From JBKHJZ01 sp046537875 (lineage in GTDB: Bacteria > Actinomycetota > Acidimicrobiia > Acidimicrobiales > VFJN01): a stretch of DNA of 19,320 nucleotides. Shown here one piece after another: positions 8,101 through 15,739 of the stretch (within the stretch, counting starts at the first letter, position 1; every line of letters starts with the position of its first letter). The notes under the pieces were generated by a model. It was not told the DNA's origin, did no database searches, and saw only the letters and a program-made list of their open reading frames with translations. Made by a program: the position numbers and the translations under genes. The stretch covers positions 1 to 19,320 of the forward strand of contig JBKHJZ010000045.1 in NCBI GenBank assembly GCA_046537875.1, given 5' to 3'.

Positions 8101-8942
8101 GGCGCGGCGCCACGCCCCGGGTTCGCCGGCGGCTCGACGCCGAGCTCGTCCGGCGCGACTTAGCCTCCGACCGCCGCCGGGCGCGCGAGCTGATCGAGGC
8201 CGGGCGGGTGACCGTGGGCGGTGCGCCCGCACCCAAGCCGTCCCGGATGGTCGCACCCGGCGAGGCGATCGAGGTGGCGGCGCCGCCGCCCCGTTTCGTG
8301 AGCCGGGGCGGTGACAAGCTCGATGCGGCGCTCGAGGCCTTCGACATCCCGGTGGCGGGGACCCGCGCGCTCGACGTCGGCGCCTCCACCGGCGGGTTCA
8401 CCGACTGCCTGCTCCAGCGGGGCGCCGCCGCGGTGGTGGCCCTCGACGTCGGGAGGAACCAGCTGCACGAGCGGCTCCGGCGCGACCCGCGCGTCGAGGA
8501 TCGCCCCCGCACCAACATCCGGCACGTGGGCCCCGGCGAGCTCGGCCCACCGTTCGACGTGGTGGTGGCCGACCTGTCGTTCATCTCGATCACGCTGGTG
8601 ATCGACCGGCTGCTCGGGCTGACGGCGCCCGGCGGTCACCTCGTGCTGCTGGTGAAGCCGCAGTTCGAGGCCGGACGGGCCGAGGCGACCCGGGGCCGGG
8701 GGGTGATCCGCGACCCCGCGGTGTGGCGCCGGGTGCTCGAGGAGGTGACCGGCGCGTGCGGGGCGCGCGGAGCCGCGATCATGGGTGTCATGGTGTCGCC
8801 CCTCACCGGAGCCGACGGCAACGCCGAGTTCCTCCTCCACGCCCGCCGGCCGCCTGCACCGGGCGGCCGGCCCGTCGACCTCGATGCCGTCGTCGCCGAC
8901 GCGCTCGCCCTCGTCGGCGGCCGTGGCGCCGGGCCAGGGTGA
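8097..8942 (+). CDS. tlyA: TlyA-type 16S/23S rRNA 2'-O-methyltransferase
   Basis: About 281 residues. TlyA methylates ribose 2'-OH groups on 16S and 23S rRNA using S-adenosylmethionine; in mycobacteria this affects capreomycin sensitivity. An N-terminal S4 RNA-binding domain (RRRLDAELVRRDLASDRRRA, then ELIEAGRVTVGG) precedes a Rossmann-type methyltransferase with the SAM motif DVGASTGGFTD. The K-D-K-E catalytic set is visible as Lys74, Asp159 (VVADLSFIS), Lys187 (LLVKPQFEAG) and Glu244 (NAEFLL). The frame contains no ATG, GTG or TTG upstream of the S4 domain; the first standard start (GTG 8208) would delete most of S4. CTG at 8097, overlapping the previous stop as CTGA, gives a protein close to the usual ~270 residues and is my choice. 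nadK follows after 7 bp. Confidence 0.88.
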   Translation: MRRGATPRVRRRLDAELVRRDLASDRRRARELIEAGRVTVGGAPAPKPSRMVAPGEAIEVAAPPPRFVSRGGDKLDAALEAFDIPVAGTRALDVGASTGGFTDCLLQRGAAAVVALDVGRNQLHERLRRDPRVEDRPRTNIRHVGPGELGPPFDVVVADLSFISITLVIDRLLGLTAPGGHLVLLVKPQFEAGRAEATRGRGVIRDPAVWRRVLEEVTGACGARGAAIMGVMVSPLTGADGNAEFLLHARRPPAPGGRPVDLDAVVADALALVGGRGAGPG

Positions 8943-8949
8943 GCGCGCG

Positions 8950-9807
8950 GTGGCCACGGTCGGCATCGTCATCCACCACGACCGGGAGCAGGCGGCCGCG
9001 ATCGCCCGCGAGGCGGCCGGCTGGCTCGGCGAGCGCGGCCACGAGGTGCGCATGCCCCTCCACGACGCGGGCATCGCCGGCCGGCCCGACCTGGGCGTCG
9101 CCGAGTCGGTCTTCGCGCGGGGGCTCGACCTCGCCGTGAGCGTCGGGGGCGACGGCACGGTGCTCCGCACCGTCGACCTGGTGGCGGCCGAAGGGGTCCC
9201 GGTGGTCGGCGTCAACGTGGGGCAGCTCGGCTATCTCACCGAGGTGGAGCCCGCCGGCATCCGCATGGCGCTCAAGCGCTTCCTCGCCGGGTCGTATGAG
9301 GTGGAGGAGCGCATGCTGCTCGCGGTGTCGGTCGACGCCCGGTCGTTCGACGCGGACGCGAGCTACCTGGCCCTCAACGAGGCGGTCCTGGAGAAGACGC
9401 CGATGGGCCACACCGTGCGGCTGGGTGTCAGCATCGACGGTGAGAAGTTCACCCCCTACGCTGCGGACGGCCTGATCGTCGCCACCCCGACCGGATCGAC
9501 AGCGTACGCCTTCTCGGCTCGGGGACCGATCGTGGAGCCGACCCATCGCTGCCTGCTCATGACCCCTGTGTCCCCGCACATGCTGTTCGACCGGTCGCTG
9601 GTGCTCGACCCGTCGGCCCGTGTCCGCATCGAGGTGCTGGGCGATCGCCCGGCCACCCTGTCGGTCGACGGATCGAACCTCGGCACGCTCGAGCGCGGCG
9701 ATGCGATCACGTGCACGGCCGCGGCGGGGTCGGCGCGGTTCGCCACGTTCGGGCCCCGGGACTTCCTCCGCATCCTGAAGACCAAGTTCGGGCTGAGCGA
9801 TCGGTAG
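8950..9807 (+). CDS. nadK: NAD kinase
   Basis: A 285-residue ATP/polyphosphate-NAD kinase that phosphorylates NAD to NADP in the cytoplasm. It has the diagnostic GGDGT motif at 66-70 following a DLAVSV strand, the VGVNVGQLGYL segment, the NE motif in YLALNEAVLEK, and the C-terminal ATPTGSTAYAFSARGP motif (GST at 182-184). Length matches the actinobacterial family. The GTG at 8950 is chosen since the protein then starts with the family-typical strand ATVGIVIH; AGGG about ten bases upstream can serve as a weak ribosome site. It sits between tlyA and recN in the conserved actinobacterial order. Confidence 0.96.
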   Translation: MATVGIVIHHDREQAAAIAREAAGWLGERGHEVRMPLHDAGIAGRPDLGVAESVFARGLDLAVSVGGDGTVLRTVDLVAAEGVPVVGVNVGQLGYLTEVEPAGIRMALKRFLAGSYEVEERMLLAVSVDARSFDADASYLALNEAVLEKTPMGHTVRLGVSIDGEKFTPYAADGLIVATPTGSTAYAFSARGPIVEPTHRCLLMTPVSPHMLFDRSLVLDPSARVRIEVLGDRPATLSVDGSNLGTLERGDAITCTAAAGSARFATFGPRDFLRILKTKFGLSDR

Positions 9808-9878
9808 ATGGGGCCGGTCCACCAGAGCATCGGTGCGCGTGCCGGGCGTCGCGCGCGCGGTCGGAAGGGGGAGTCAGC

Positions 9879-11492
9879 GTGCTCGTAGAGCTCGCGGTCC
9901 GGGACATGGGCGTGATCGCCGACCTGCGGCTCGTGCTCGGGCCGGGCATGACGGTGGTGAGCGGGGAGACCGGCGCGGGGAAGACGATGGTGGTCGACGC
10001 CATCGAGCTCCTCGTCGGCGGACGCGCGGATCCCGTGCTCGTGCGGGTGGGTGCGGAGGAAGCCTGGGTGGAGGGCCGTTTCGTGGACGGCGAGGACGAG
10101 GTGGTGGTCGCCCGGGCCATCCCCCGCTCGGGCAGGAGCCGCGCCTACATCGACGGGAAGCTCGCGACGGTGGGGGCGCTGGCCGAGGTGGGCGAGCAGC
10201 ACGTCGACCTCCACGGCCAGCACGCCCACCAGTCGCTGCTGTCGCCGACAGCCCAGCGGGAGGCGCTCGACCGCTTCGCGGGGATCGACCTCGGGCCGCT
10301 CCGGGAGGCCAGGCGGGACGTCAGGCGGCTCGAGGAGGAGCTCGCGGCGCTCGGGGGCGACGAGCGGTCCCGGACCCGCGAGCTCGACCTGCTGCGCTAC
10401 CAGGTCGCGGAGATCGACGGCGCCCAGCTCACCGACCCCGACGAGGAGGAGCGCCTCGAGGCCGAGGAGGACGTGCTGGCCGACGCCGCGGCGCACCGCG
10501 AGGCGGGTGCGGTGGCGGTGACGGCCCTGTCCGGGGACGGCACGGTGGCCGAGGGGCCGATCTCCTCCGCCGCCGACGCGGTGGGGGCCGCGGTCGCCGC
10601 GGTGGCCGGGCGGGCGCCGTTCGCCGCGCACGAGGAGCGGCTCCGCACGGTCGCCGCCGAGCTCGCCGACATCGCCGGCGAGCTGCGGGCCGCGGGCGAG
10701 GCGATCGACGAGGATCCCGAGCGCCTCGCACAGATCCGCGAGCGCCGCCAGCTCCTGCGCGACCTGCGGCGGAAGTACGGCGACCGCCTCGCCGACGTGA
10801 TCGCGGAGGGCGAACGCCTGCGGGCGAGGGTGGCGGAGCTCGAGGGCCACGACGAGCGGGCGGCCGAGCTGGAGGCCGGGCTCGACGCCGCGCGCCGGGC
10901 CGAAGCCGAGGCCGCCGCCCGGGTCGCAGAGCAACGGCACGCCGCGGCGCCGCACCTCGCCGAGCGCGTCCAGGCGCACCTGACCGAGCTGGCCATGCCC
11001 AAGGCGCAGTTGGAGGTCGCGGTGACCGGGGAGGGGCCGGCCGACGACGTCACGTTCCTGCTCGCCGCGAACCCGGGCACCCCGCCGCAGCCGCTCGCCA
11101 AGGTGGCCTCGGGTGGCGAGTTGGCGCGGACCATGCTCGCGTTGCGTCTCGTGCTCACTGCCGCACCCCCGACCCTCGTCTTCGACGAGGTCGACGCCGG
11201 CATCGGCGGCGCCGCCGCGGCTGCCGTCGGGCGCGCGCTCGCTCGCATCGCCGCCGAGCACCAGGTGCTGGTGGTCACCCACCTCGCGCAGGTGGCGGCG
11301 TACGCAGACGCGCAGGTCCGCGTGTCGAAGGTGTCCGACGACGCCGCGACCGTCTCGCACGCCAAGGTGCTCGACGACGGCGAGCGGGTCATCGAGCTGT
11401 CCCGCATGCTGTCGGGGCAGCCGGAGAGCGTGTCCGCGCGCGTGCACGCGACCGAGCTGCTCGCGTCGGCCGCGGGGGAGAGGGGACGCTGA
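9879..11492 (+). CDS. recN: DNA repair protein RecN
   Basis: A 537-residue SMC-like ATPase that acts early in double-strand break repair. Walker A is GETGAGKT at 29-36, the ABC signature region is LAKVASGGELARTMLALRL from about 406, and Walker B is PTLVFDEVDAGIGG with Asp436-Glu437. Between them residues ~150-370 are a charged, Arg/Glu/Ala-rich coiled coil, here slightly shorter than in E. coli or B. subtilis. The VGEQHVDLHGQHAHQSLL segment is the usual RecN Q-loop region. GTG at 9879 follows GGAAGGGGGAG at 9862-9872. It is separated from nadK by 71 bp, the largest gap in this gene block, and steA starts two bases after its stop codon. No LexA-type site is recognised upstream. Confidence 0.96.
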   Translation: MLVELAVRDMGVIADLRLVLGPGMTVVSGETGAGKTMVVDAIELLVGGRADPVLVRVGAEEAWVEGRFVDGEDEVVVARAIPRSGRSRAYIDGKLATVGALAEVGEQHVDLHGQHAHQSLLSPTAQREALDRFAGIDLGPLREARRDVRRLEEELAALGGDERSRTRELDLLRYQVAEIDGAQLTDPDEEERLEAEEDVLADAAAHREAGAVAVTALSGDGTVAEGPISSAADAVGAAVAAVAGRAPFAAHEERLRTVAAELADIAGELRAAGEAIDEDPERLAQIRERRQLLRDLRRKYGDRLADVIAEGERLRARVAELEGHDERAAELEAGLDAARRAEAEAAARVAEQRHAAAPHLAERVQAHLTELAMPKAQLEVAVTGEGPADDVTFLLAANPGTPPQPLAKVASGGELARTMLALRLVLTAAPPTLVFDEVDAGIGGAAAAAVGRALARIAAEHQVLVVTHLAQVAAYADAQVRVSKVSDDAATVSHAKVLDDGERVIELSRMLSGQPESVSARVHATELLASAAGERGR

Positions 11493-11493
11493 G

Positions 11494-12831
11494 GTGGCCG
11501 CGGGCTCTCCCGGCGGCGCCGCGGCGCCCGGCGACCGGGCGCCGACGAGCCGGGCCGACGGGCAGACACCGCAGCGGCCGGACGTGCGGGACGCTGCGCC
11601 GGACACCGCGAGCCCCCCGGTGACGCCCACCGCGCGCGCGGGGCCGGCGCCCGCGCGACCAGCGAACCGCCGGGAGCGGCTGTTGCGACGCCGATCGGTG
11701 GACCGCGCCGCCGAGCCCGTGGCCGGTGTGGCCCGGGTCGACCGGCGCACGAAGCAGCTCGTCAAGCGCCTCCGGCCGGGAGACATCGCGGTGATCGACC
11801 ACGCCGACATCGACCAGGTCGCCGCGGAGACGCTGGTCGACGCCTCACCCGCCGCGGTGGTGAACGCGGTGCCGTCGATCACGGGCCGCTACCCGAACCT
11901 CGGCCCCCTGCTGCTCTGCGAGGCCGGCATCCCGCTGGTCGACGATGTCGGCACAGAGGTGATGGACGTCATCGCGGAGGGCGTGCCGGTCACGGTCGAC
12001 GGCGGGGACGTCCGCATCGGCGACCGGACCGTGGCGAGCGGCGTCCGACAGACGATGGAGTCCGTCGACGGGGCGATCGAGGCCGCCCGGGCGAACATGG
12101 GGCCCGAGCTCGAGCGCTTCGCAACGAACACCGTCGAGTACGTGCGCGAGGAGATCGACCTGCTCACGGGCGAGATCCCGGTCCCCGACGTGCGCTGCCC
12201 GATCGCCGACCGCCAGGTGCTCATCGTCGTGCGCGGCATCGGATACCGGGAGGACCTGGCGCTCCTGCAGCGCTCCGGTTACCTGCGGGAGGTCCGGCCG
12301 GTGGTGATCGGCGTCGACGGCGGTGCCGACGCGCTGCTCGACGTCGGGGTCGTCCCCGACCTGATCATCGGCGACTTCGACTCGGTGAGCGAGCGGGCCC
12401 TGCGCTGCGGCGCCGAACTGGTCGTCCACGGCTACACGAGCGGCGAGGCGCCTGGGACCCGGCGCCTGGAGCGGCTCGGCCTGCCCCACATCGTGTTCTC
12501 GGCCCCCGGCACCAGCGAGGACGTCGCCATGCTGCTCGCCTACGAGAAGGGCGCCGAGCTCATGGTGGCGGTGGGCACCCACAACAGCATGGTGGAGTTC
12601 CTCGAGAAGGGGCGCGCCGGCATGGCCTCCACCTTCCTGGTCCGGATGAAGGTGGGCACGGCCCTCGTCGACGCCAAGGGGGTGAGCCGGCTGTACCGGC
12701 AGTCGGTGCGCACGGCCGATCTCGTGATGCTCGTGGTGGCCGCCGTGTTCGTCCTCGCGGTCGGGGTCATCCTGTCGGAGCCGGTCCGGTTCGTGCTGCG
12801 GGCGTTCTGGCTGTCCCTCTTCTCGGGCTGA
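11494..12831 (+). CDS. steA: SteA-like protein (thiamine-pyrophosphokinase-like fold, C-terminal membrane anchor)
   Basis: A 445-residue protein homologous to mycobacterial Rv1697 and corynebacterial SteA, which works with SteB in daughter-cell separation linked to septal peptidoglycan hydrolysis. A ~65-residue Pro/Ala-rich N-terminus precedes the conserved part (GVARVDRRTKQLVKRLRPGD). The C-terminal half resembles thiamine pyrophosphokinase: GVDGGADALLDVGVVPDLI from residue 273 and GDFDS at 293-297. A final hydrophobic segment (about 410-428) should anchor it in the membrane. Despite the fold, thiamine pyrophosphorylation is not expected. GTG 11494 is two bases after recN; GTG 11698 is an alternative that would remove the disordered extension. 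The steB ATG overlaps its stop codon as TGATG, indicating translational coupling. Confidence 0.9.
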   Translation: MAAGSPGGAAAPGDRAPTSRADGQTPQRPDVRDAAPDTASPPVTPTARAGPAPARPANRRERLLRRRSVDRAAEPVAGVARVDRRTKQLVKRLRPGDIAVIDHADIDQVAAETLVDASPAAVVNAVPSITGRYPNLGPLLLCEAGIPLVDDVGTEVMDVIAEGVPVTVDGGDVRIGDRTVASGVRQTMESVDGAIEAARANMGPELERFATNTVEYVREEIDLLTGEIPVPDVRCPIADRQVLIVVRGIGYREDLALLQRSGYLREVRPVVIGVDGGADALLDVGVVPDLIIGDFDSVSERALRCGAELVVHGYTSGEAPGTRRLERLGLPHIVFSAPGTSEDVAMLLAYEKGAELMVAVGTHNSMVEFLEKGRAGMASTFLVRMKVGTALVDAKGVSRLYRQSVRTADLVMLVVAAVFVLAVGVILSEPVRFVLRAFWLSLFSG

Positions 12832-13880
12832 TGGTGAACTTCCGCTTCCACATCGTCTCGCTGACCGCCGTGCTGCTCGCCCTCGGGCTCGGGCTGCTCC
12901 TCGGAACCACGTTCCTCGACGACGCCACGGTCGACCTGCTGCGCAACCAGCTCGAGGACCTCGAGCACGACGTCGACAACGCGCGCCAGCGCAACGCCGA
13001 GCTGGAGCAGCGGCTCGGCGAGCTCGAGGAGGAGGCGGCCACGCTCCACGAGCAGATCGGCGAGCGGCTCTTCGCCGACCAGCTGGCGGGGGCGCCCGTT
13101 CTCGTCCTCGCCAGCCGGGGCATCGACGAGGCCACGATCGAGGGGGTGGTCACGGCGCTCGGCCAGTCGGACGCCGACCTGATCGGCGTGTGGTGGCTGG
13201 CGGAGAAGCTGCGGCTCGACGACGACGGCCAGGTCGCGGATCTGGCGGAGGCACTGGGGCTGAGCACCGACGACGCCGCGCGGCTGCGCAACCACCTCGC
13301 GGTCCGCATCGCCGACGTGCTCTACGGCGCCGCCGACGCCGTCGATGCCGGCGTGCCCGCAGGCACAGCCGGAACCGGCGGACCGGGGCAGGCCTCGCCC
13401 GCGCCGGGGCAGGCCGCCCCGGCCGAGCCCGAGGCGCTGGCCCGGCTCCGCGAGGCGGGCTTCGTCGAGTACGAGCTGGCGGAGGACGACGGCGGCGACG
13501 TCATCCGGCTCCCGGCGTCGGGCCTGCGGATCGTCGTGGTGTCCGGCCCCGGTGCGGCGCTCGCGCCCGACGAGGTGCTCGAGCCCGTCCTCAGCGAGCT
13601 GACCTCGGACGGCCCGATGCCGGTGGTGGTGACCCAACCGTCGCCCGACCCCGGGGCCGAGGAGGACGGCGACGAGACCGCGGCGTCGCTGGTGGAGACG
13701 ATCCGGGACGACGAGGAGCTCGCGGAGCGCGTCTCGACCGTCGACGACCTCGACAGGGTGTCCGGCACGGTGGCGATGGTGCTGGCCACCGTCGACGCCC
13801 GGCCGGGTGAGCCGCTCATCGGCCACTACGGCCTGGGCGACGCGACCCGGCTGCTGCCGCCCCCCGAGGGGGAGCGGTGA
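12831..13880 (+). CDS. steB: SteB / MctB-like envelope protein
   Basis: A 349-residue protein of the family annotated as copper transporter MctB (Rv1698) and, in corynebacteria, SteB, the partner of SteA. An N-terminal transmembrane helix (about 8-27, FHIVSLTAVLLALGLGLLLG) is followed directly by a coiled coil (about 35-78, Leu/Glu-rich), then a mixed alpha/beta extracytoplasmic domain with VLVLASRGID and IVVVSGPGAAL strands. Residues 175-200 are a Pro/Gly/Ala-rich insertion, probably a flexible loop. The protein is very acidic, as usual for the family. A copper role has been proposed for mycobacterial MctB, but no obvious Cys/Met/His metal cluster is seen here, so the SteB role is favoured by its coupling to steA. 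Its stop codon overlaps the murJ start as GTGA. Confidence 0.9.
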   Translation: MVNFRFHIVSLTAVLLALGLGLLLGTTFLDDATVDLLRNQLEDLEHDVDNARQRNAELEQRLGELEEEAATLHEQIGERLFADQLAGAPVLVLASRGIDEATIEGVVTALGQSDADLIGVWWLAEKLRLDDDGQVADLAEALGLSTDDAARLRNHLAVRIADVLYGAADAVDAGVPAGTAGTGGPGQASPAPGQAAPAEPEALARLREAGFVEYELAEDDGGDVIRLPASGLRIVVVSGPGAALAPDEVLEPVLSELTSDGPMPVVVTQPSPDPGAEEDGDETAASLVETIRDDEELAERVSTVDDLDRVSGTVAMVLATVDARPGEPLIGHYGLGDATRLLPPPEGER

Positions 13881-15739
13881 CATCGGTGGCGCTCGCCGGG
13901 GCCGCGGGGGCGCCACCCGACGAGGGCCGGCGGCTCACCCGCGACACCGCCACGATGTCGCTGATGACCCTGCTGTCCCGGGTCACGGGATTTGCCCGCA
14001 TCGCGGTGGTCAGCGGCGTGCTCGGCACCACGCTCCTCGGCAACACCTACCAGACGACGAACACGGTGCCGAACCTGGTGTTCGAGCTGTTCGCCGCCGG
14101 GATGTTGCAGGCGGTGCTGGTGCCCGAGCTCGTGGGGGTCCTCGGCGCCCGGGGCCGGCCGGAGGGCGAGCGGATCGCGGGCCTGGTGCTCGGGGCCCTC
14201 CTCGCGGTGCTTGGCGCGCTGGCCCTGGCCGGTGCGGTCGCGGCGCCGCTGATCTCCCGTGCCCTGTTCGCCGGGTCGCCCGCCGAGGGGGCGCTGTACG
14301 ACCGCCAGGTGTGGCTGGGCACCGTGTTCCTCTGGATCTTCCTGCCGCAGTTGCTCTTCTACGCGATCGGGATGGTGGGCACGGCCGTCCTCAACGCCCA
14401 CGACCGCTTCGGGGTCCCGGCCTTCGCACCGGTGCTCAACAACGTGGTGGTGATCGGCGCCTACATCGCATTCGGGGTGCTTCACGGAGACAGCGGGACC
14501 CTGCAGCTCTCGGTGCTGGAGGTCGCCGTGCTGGCCGGGGGCACCACCCTCGCCGTCGCCGCCTTCACCGCAGCGCCGGCGCTGGCGGTGCTGCGCAGCG
14601 GCTTCTCGCTGCGGCCCCGATGGGGGCTCACCGACCCCACCGTCCGCCGGCTGGGGCGCCAGGGACTGTGGGCGGGCGTGTTCCTCGCGCTGATCCAGGT
14701 GCTCCTGCTGGCGGCGATCGTGCTCGGCAACGCCGTCGAGGGCGGTGTGGTCGTGTACCAGTTCGCTTGGACGTTCTTCCTGTTGCCGCACGCCCTGATC
14801 TCGATCCCGGTGTTCACCGCCCTGTTCCCCAGCCTCTCCCGGGCGGCGCAGCGCGGGGACGACCCCTGGTACCGGTCACTGCTGGGCCGGGGCTGCTCCG
14901 CGGTGTGGGTGCTGGCGTTGCCCGCCGCGGCGGCGATGGTGGCGCTCGGGGGCCCGGCCGCCCGGGTGGCGCTGTTCGGCCGGGCCGCCTCGTCGGCGGA
15001 CGAGGTCGCCGCGACGATGGCGGCGTTCGCGGTCGGCCTGGCGCCCTACGGGCTGTTCCTGTTGCTCATGCGCGCGGCCTACGCGCAGGGCGAGGCGCGG
15101 CTGCCCGCGCTGGTGCACGTGGCGACCACCGTGATCGGCATCGCCGGCATGGTGACGGCCGCCCTGGTGCTCGACGGCGACGCCCGCATCGCGGGTCTGG
15201 CCGGTGCCCACTCGGTGGCGTACCTGGCGGGTTCGGTGCTGCTGCGGCGCAGGATGATCCCGTGGGCGGGACGCCAGCGGTTGGTCGGGCTCCGCGTGGG
15301 CGGGGGTGCTCTCGCCGCCGCGGTGGTGTCCGGGCTCGCGATGGCGGGGATGGCGGCGGTGGTGGACGGGCTCGTGGCGGGCGACGGGCGGACGAGCGCG
15401 CTGGTGGAGCTGGCGGTGGCGGCCCCGGTGGGCGTGGCCGTCTACCTGGCGTTCAGCCGCCTGGCGGGCGTGCCGGACCCCTGGCGGCTGCTGCACCCCT
15501 CCTCCGGGGGGGTGACCGGATCGAACGGGGGTGCCGGGGCCGACGGCGCCTCCGGGCCGGACCGTGGTGCCGGAACCGATGGTGCCCCCGGGCCGGACCG
15601 TGGTGCCGGGGCGGGTGGCGGTGCCGCCGTTGCCCCTGGCCACCGGGCTGGGGGTGGCGGCGCGGGCGACCGCGGCGCCGGTCGTGCTGGCGATGGCCGG
15701 GACGGGCCGCCGGCGCGCGGTGGGGGCGACGGTGGCTGA
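13877..15739 (+). CDS. murJ: MurJ-type lipid II flippase (MviN family)
   Basis: A polytopic membrane protein of 620 codons, expected to move the peptidoglycan precursor lipid II across the membrane. The family N-terminus is clear: MTLLSRVTGFARIAVVSGVL (Arg35, Arg41), then NTVPNLVFELFAAGMLQAVL; LPHALISIPVFTALFPSLSR marks the central helices. About 14 hydrophobic segments extend to residue ~535. The Asp that follows the second Arg in E. coli MurJ is Ile here, as in other actinobacterial members as I recall them. Residues 546-620 are a Gly/Asp/Ala tail whose codons often end in T (about 19 of 69), unlike the rest of the gene; see the G7 run at 15506, where loss of one G would end MurJ at 15515. 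GTG 13877 overlaps the steB stop codon. No kinase-like domain is attached, unlike mycobacterial MurJ. Confidence 0.92.
   Translation: MTSVALAGAAGAPPDEGRRLTRDTATMSLMTLLSRVTGFARIAVVSGVLGTTLLGNTYQTTNTVPNLVFELFAAGMLQAVLVPELVGVLGARGRPEGERIAGLVLGALLAVLGALALAGAVAAPLISRALFAGSPAEGALYDRQVWLGTVFLWIFLPQLLFYAIGMVGTAVLNAHDRFGVPAFAPVLNNVVVIGAYIAFGVLHGDSGTLQLSVLEVAVLAGGTTLAVAAFTAAPALAVLRSGFSLRPRWGLTDPTVRRLGRQGLWAGVFLALIQVLLLAAIVLGNAVEGGVVVYQFAWTFFLLPHALISIPVFTALFPSLSRAAQRGDDPWYRSLLGRGCSAVWVLALPAAAAMVALGGPAARVALFGRAASSADEVAATMAAFAVGLAPYGLFLLLMRAAYAQGEARLPALVHVATTVIGIAGMVTAALVLDGDARIAGLAGAHSVAYLAGSVLLRRRMIPWAGRQRLVGLRVGGGALAAAVVSGLAMAGMAAVVDGLVAGDGRTSALVELAVAAPVGVAVYLAFSRLAGVPDPWRLLHPSSGGVTGSNGGAGADGASGPDRGAGTDGAPGPDRGAGAGGGAAVAPGHRAGGGGAGDRGAGRAGDGRDGPPARGGGDGG
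15506..15512 (+). other. G7 homopolymer, candidate frameshift or indel site at murJ 3' end
   Basis: Seven Gs follow the last conserved part of MurJ. With one G fewer, the murJ frame reads TGA at 15513-15515 immediately after codons for SSGG. Downstream, the frame shared with the glycosyltransferase has about 95% G or C at third positions, while the murJ frame has about 70%. This suggests an indel, sequencing error or slippage, or an unusual overlapping coding region. Confidence 0.5.
15552..15609 (+). repeat. two 22-bp direct repeats, 36-bp period
   Basis: An identical 22-base unit beginning CCGGGCCGGACC occurs at 15552-15573 and 15588-15609. The 36-bp period equals 12 codons, giving GPDRGAG-type repeats in the murJ frame and PPGRTVVP-type repeats in the glycosyltransferase frame. 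Confidence 0.8.

Noticed and set aside
7516..8256. N-terminal extension of the rhomboid frame on the minus strand
   Set aside because: It runs antisense through the phasin-like gene and the start of tlyA; the hydrophobic protein with its -10 element begins at 7515.
8208..8942. GTG 8208 as the tlyA start
   Set aside because: It would remove most of the S4 domain, whose sequence is clearly present in frame upstream.
9456..11882. 808-codon open frame on the minus strand over nadK and recN
   Set aside because: Antisense shadow of two well-recognised genes; no motif of its own.
12540..13916. 458-codon open frame on the minus strand over steB
   Set aside because: Antisense to steB, which has a clear membrane anchor and coiled coil and is coupled to steA.
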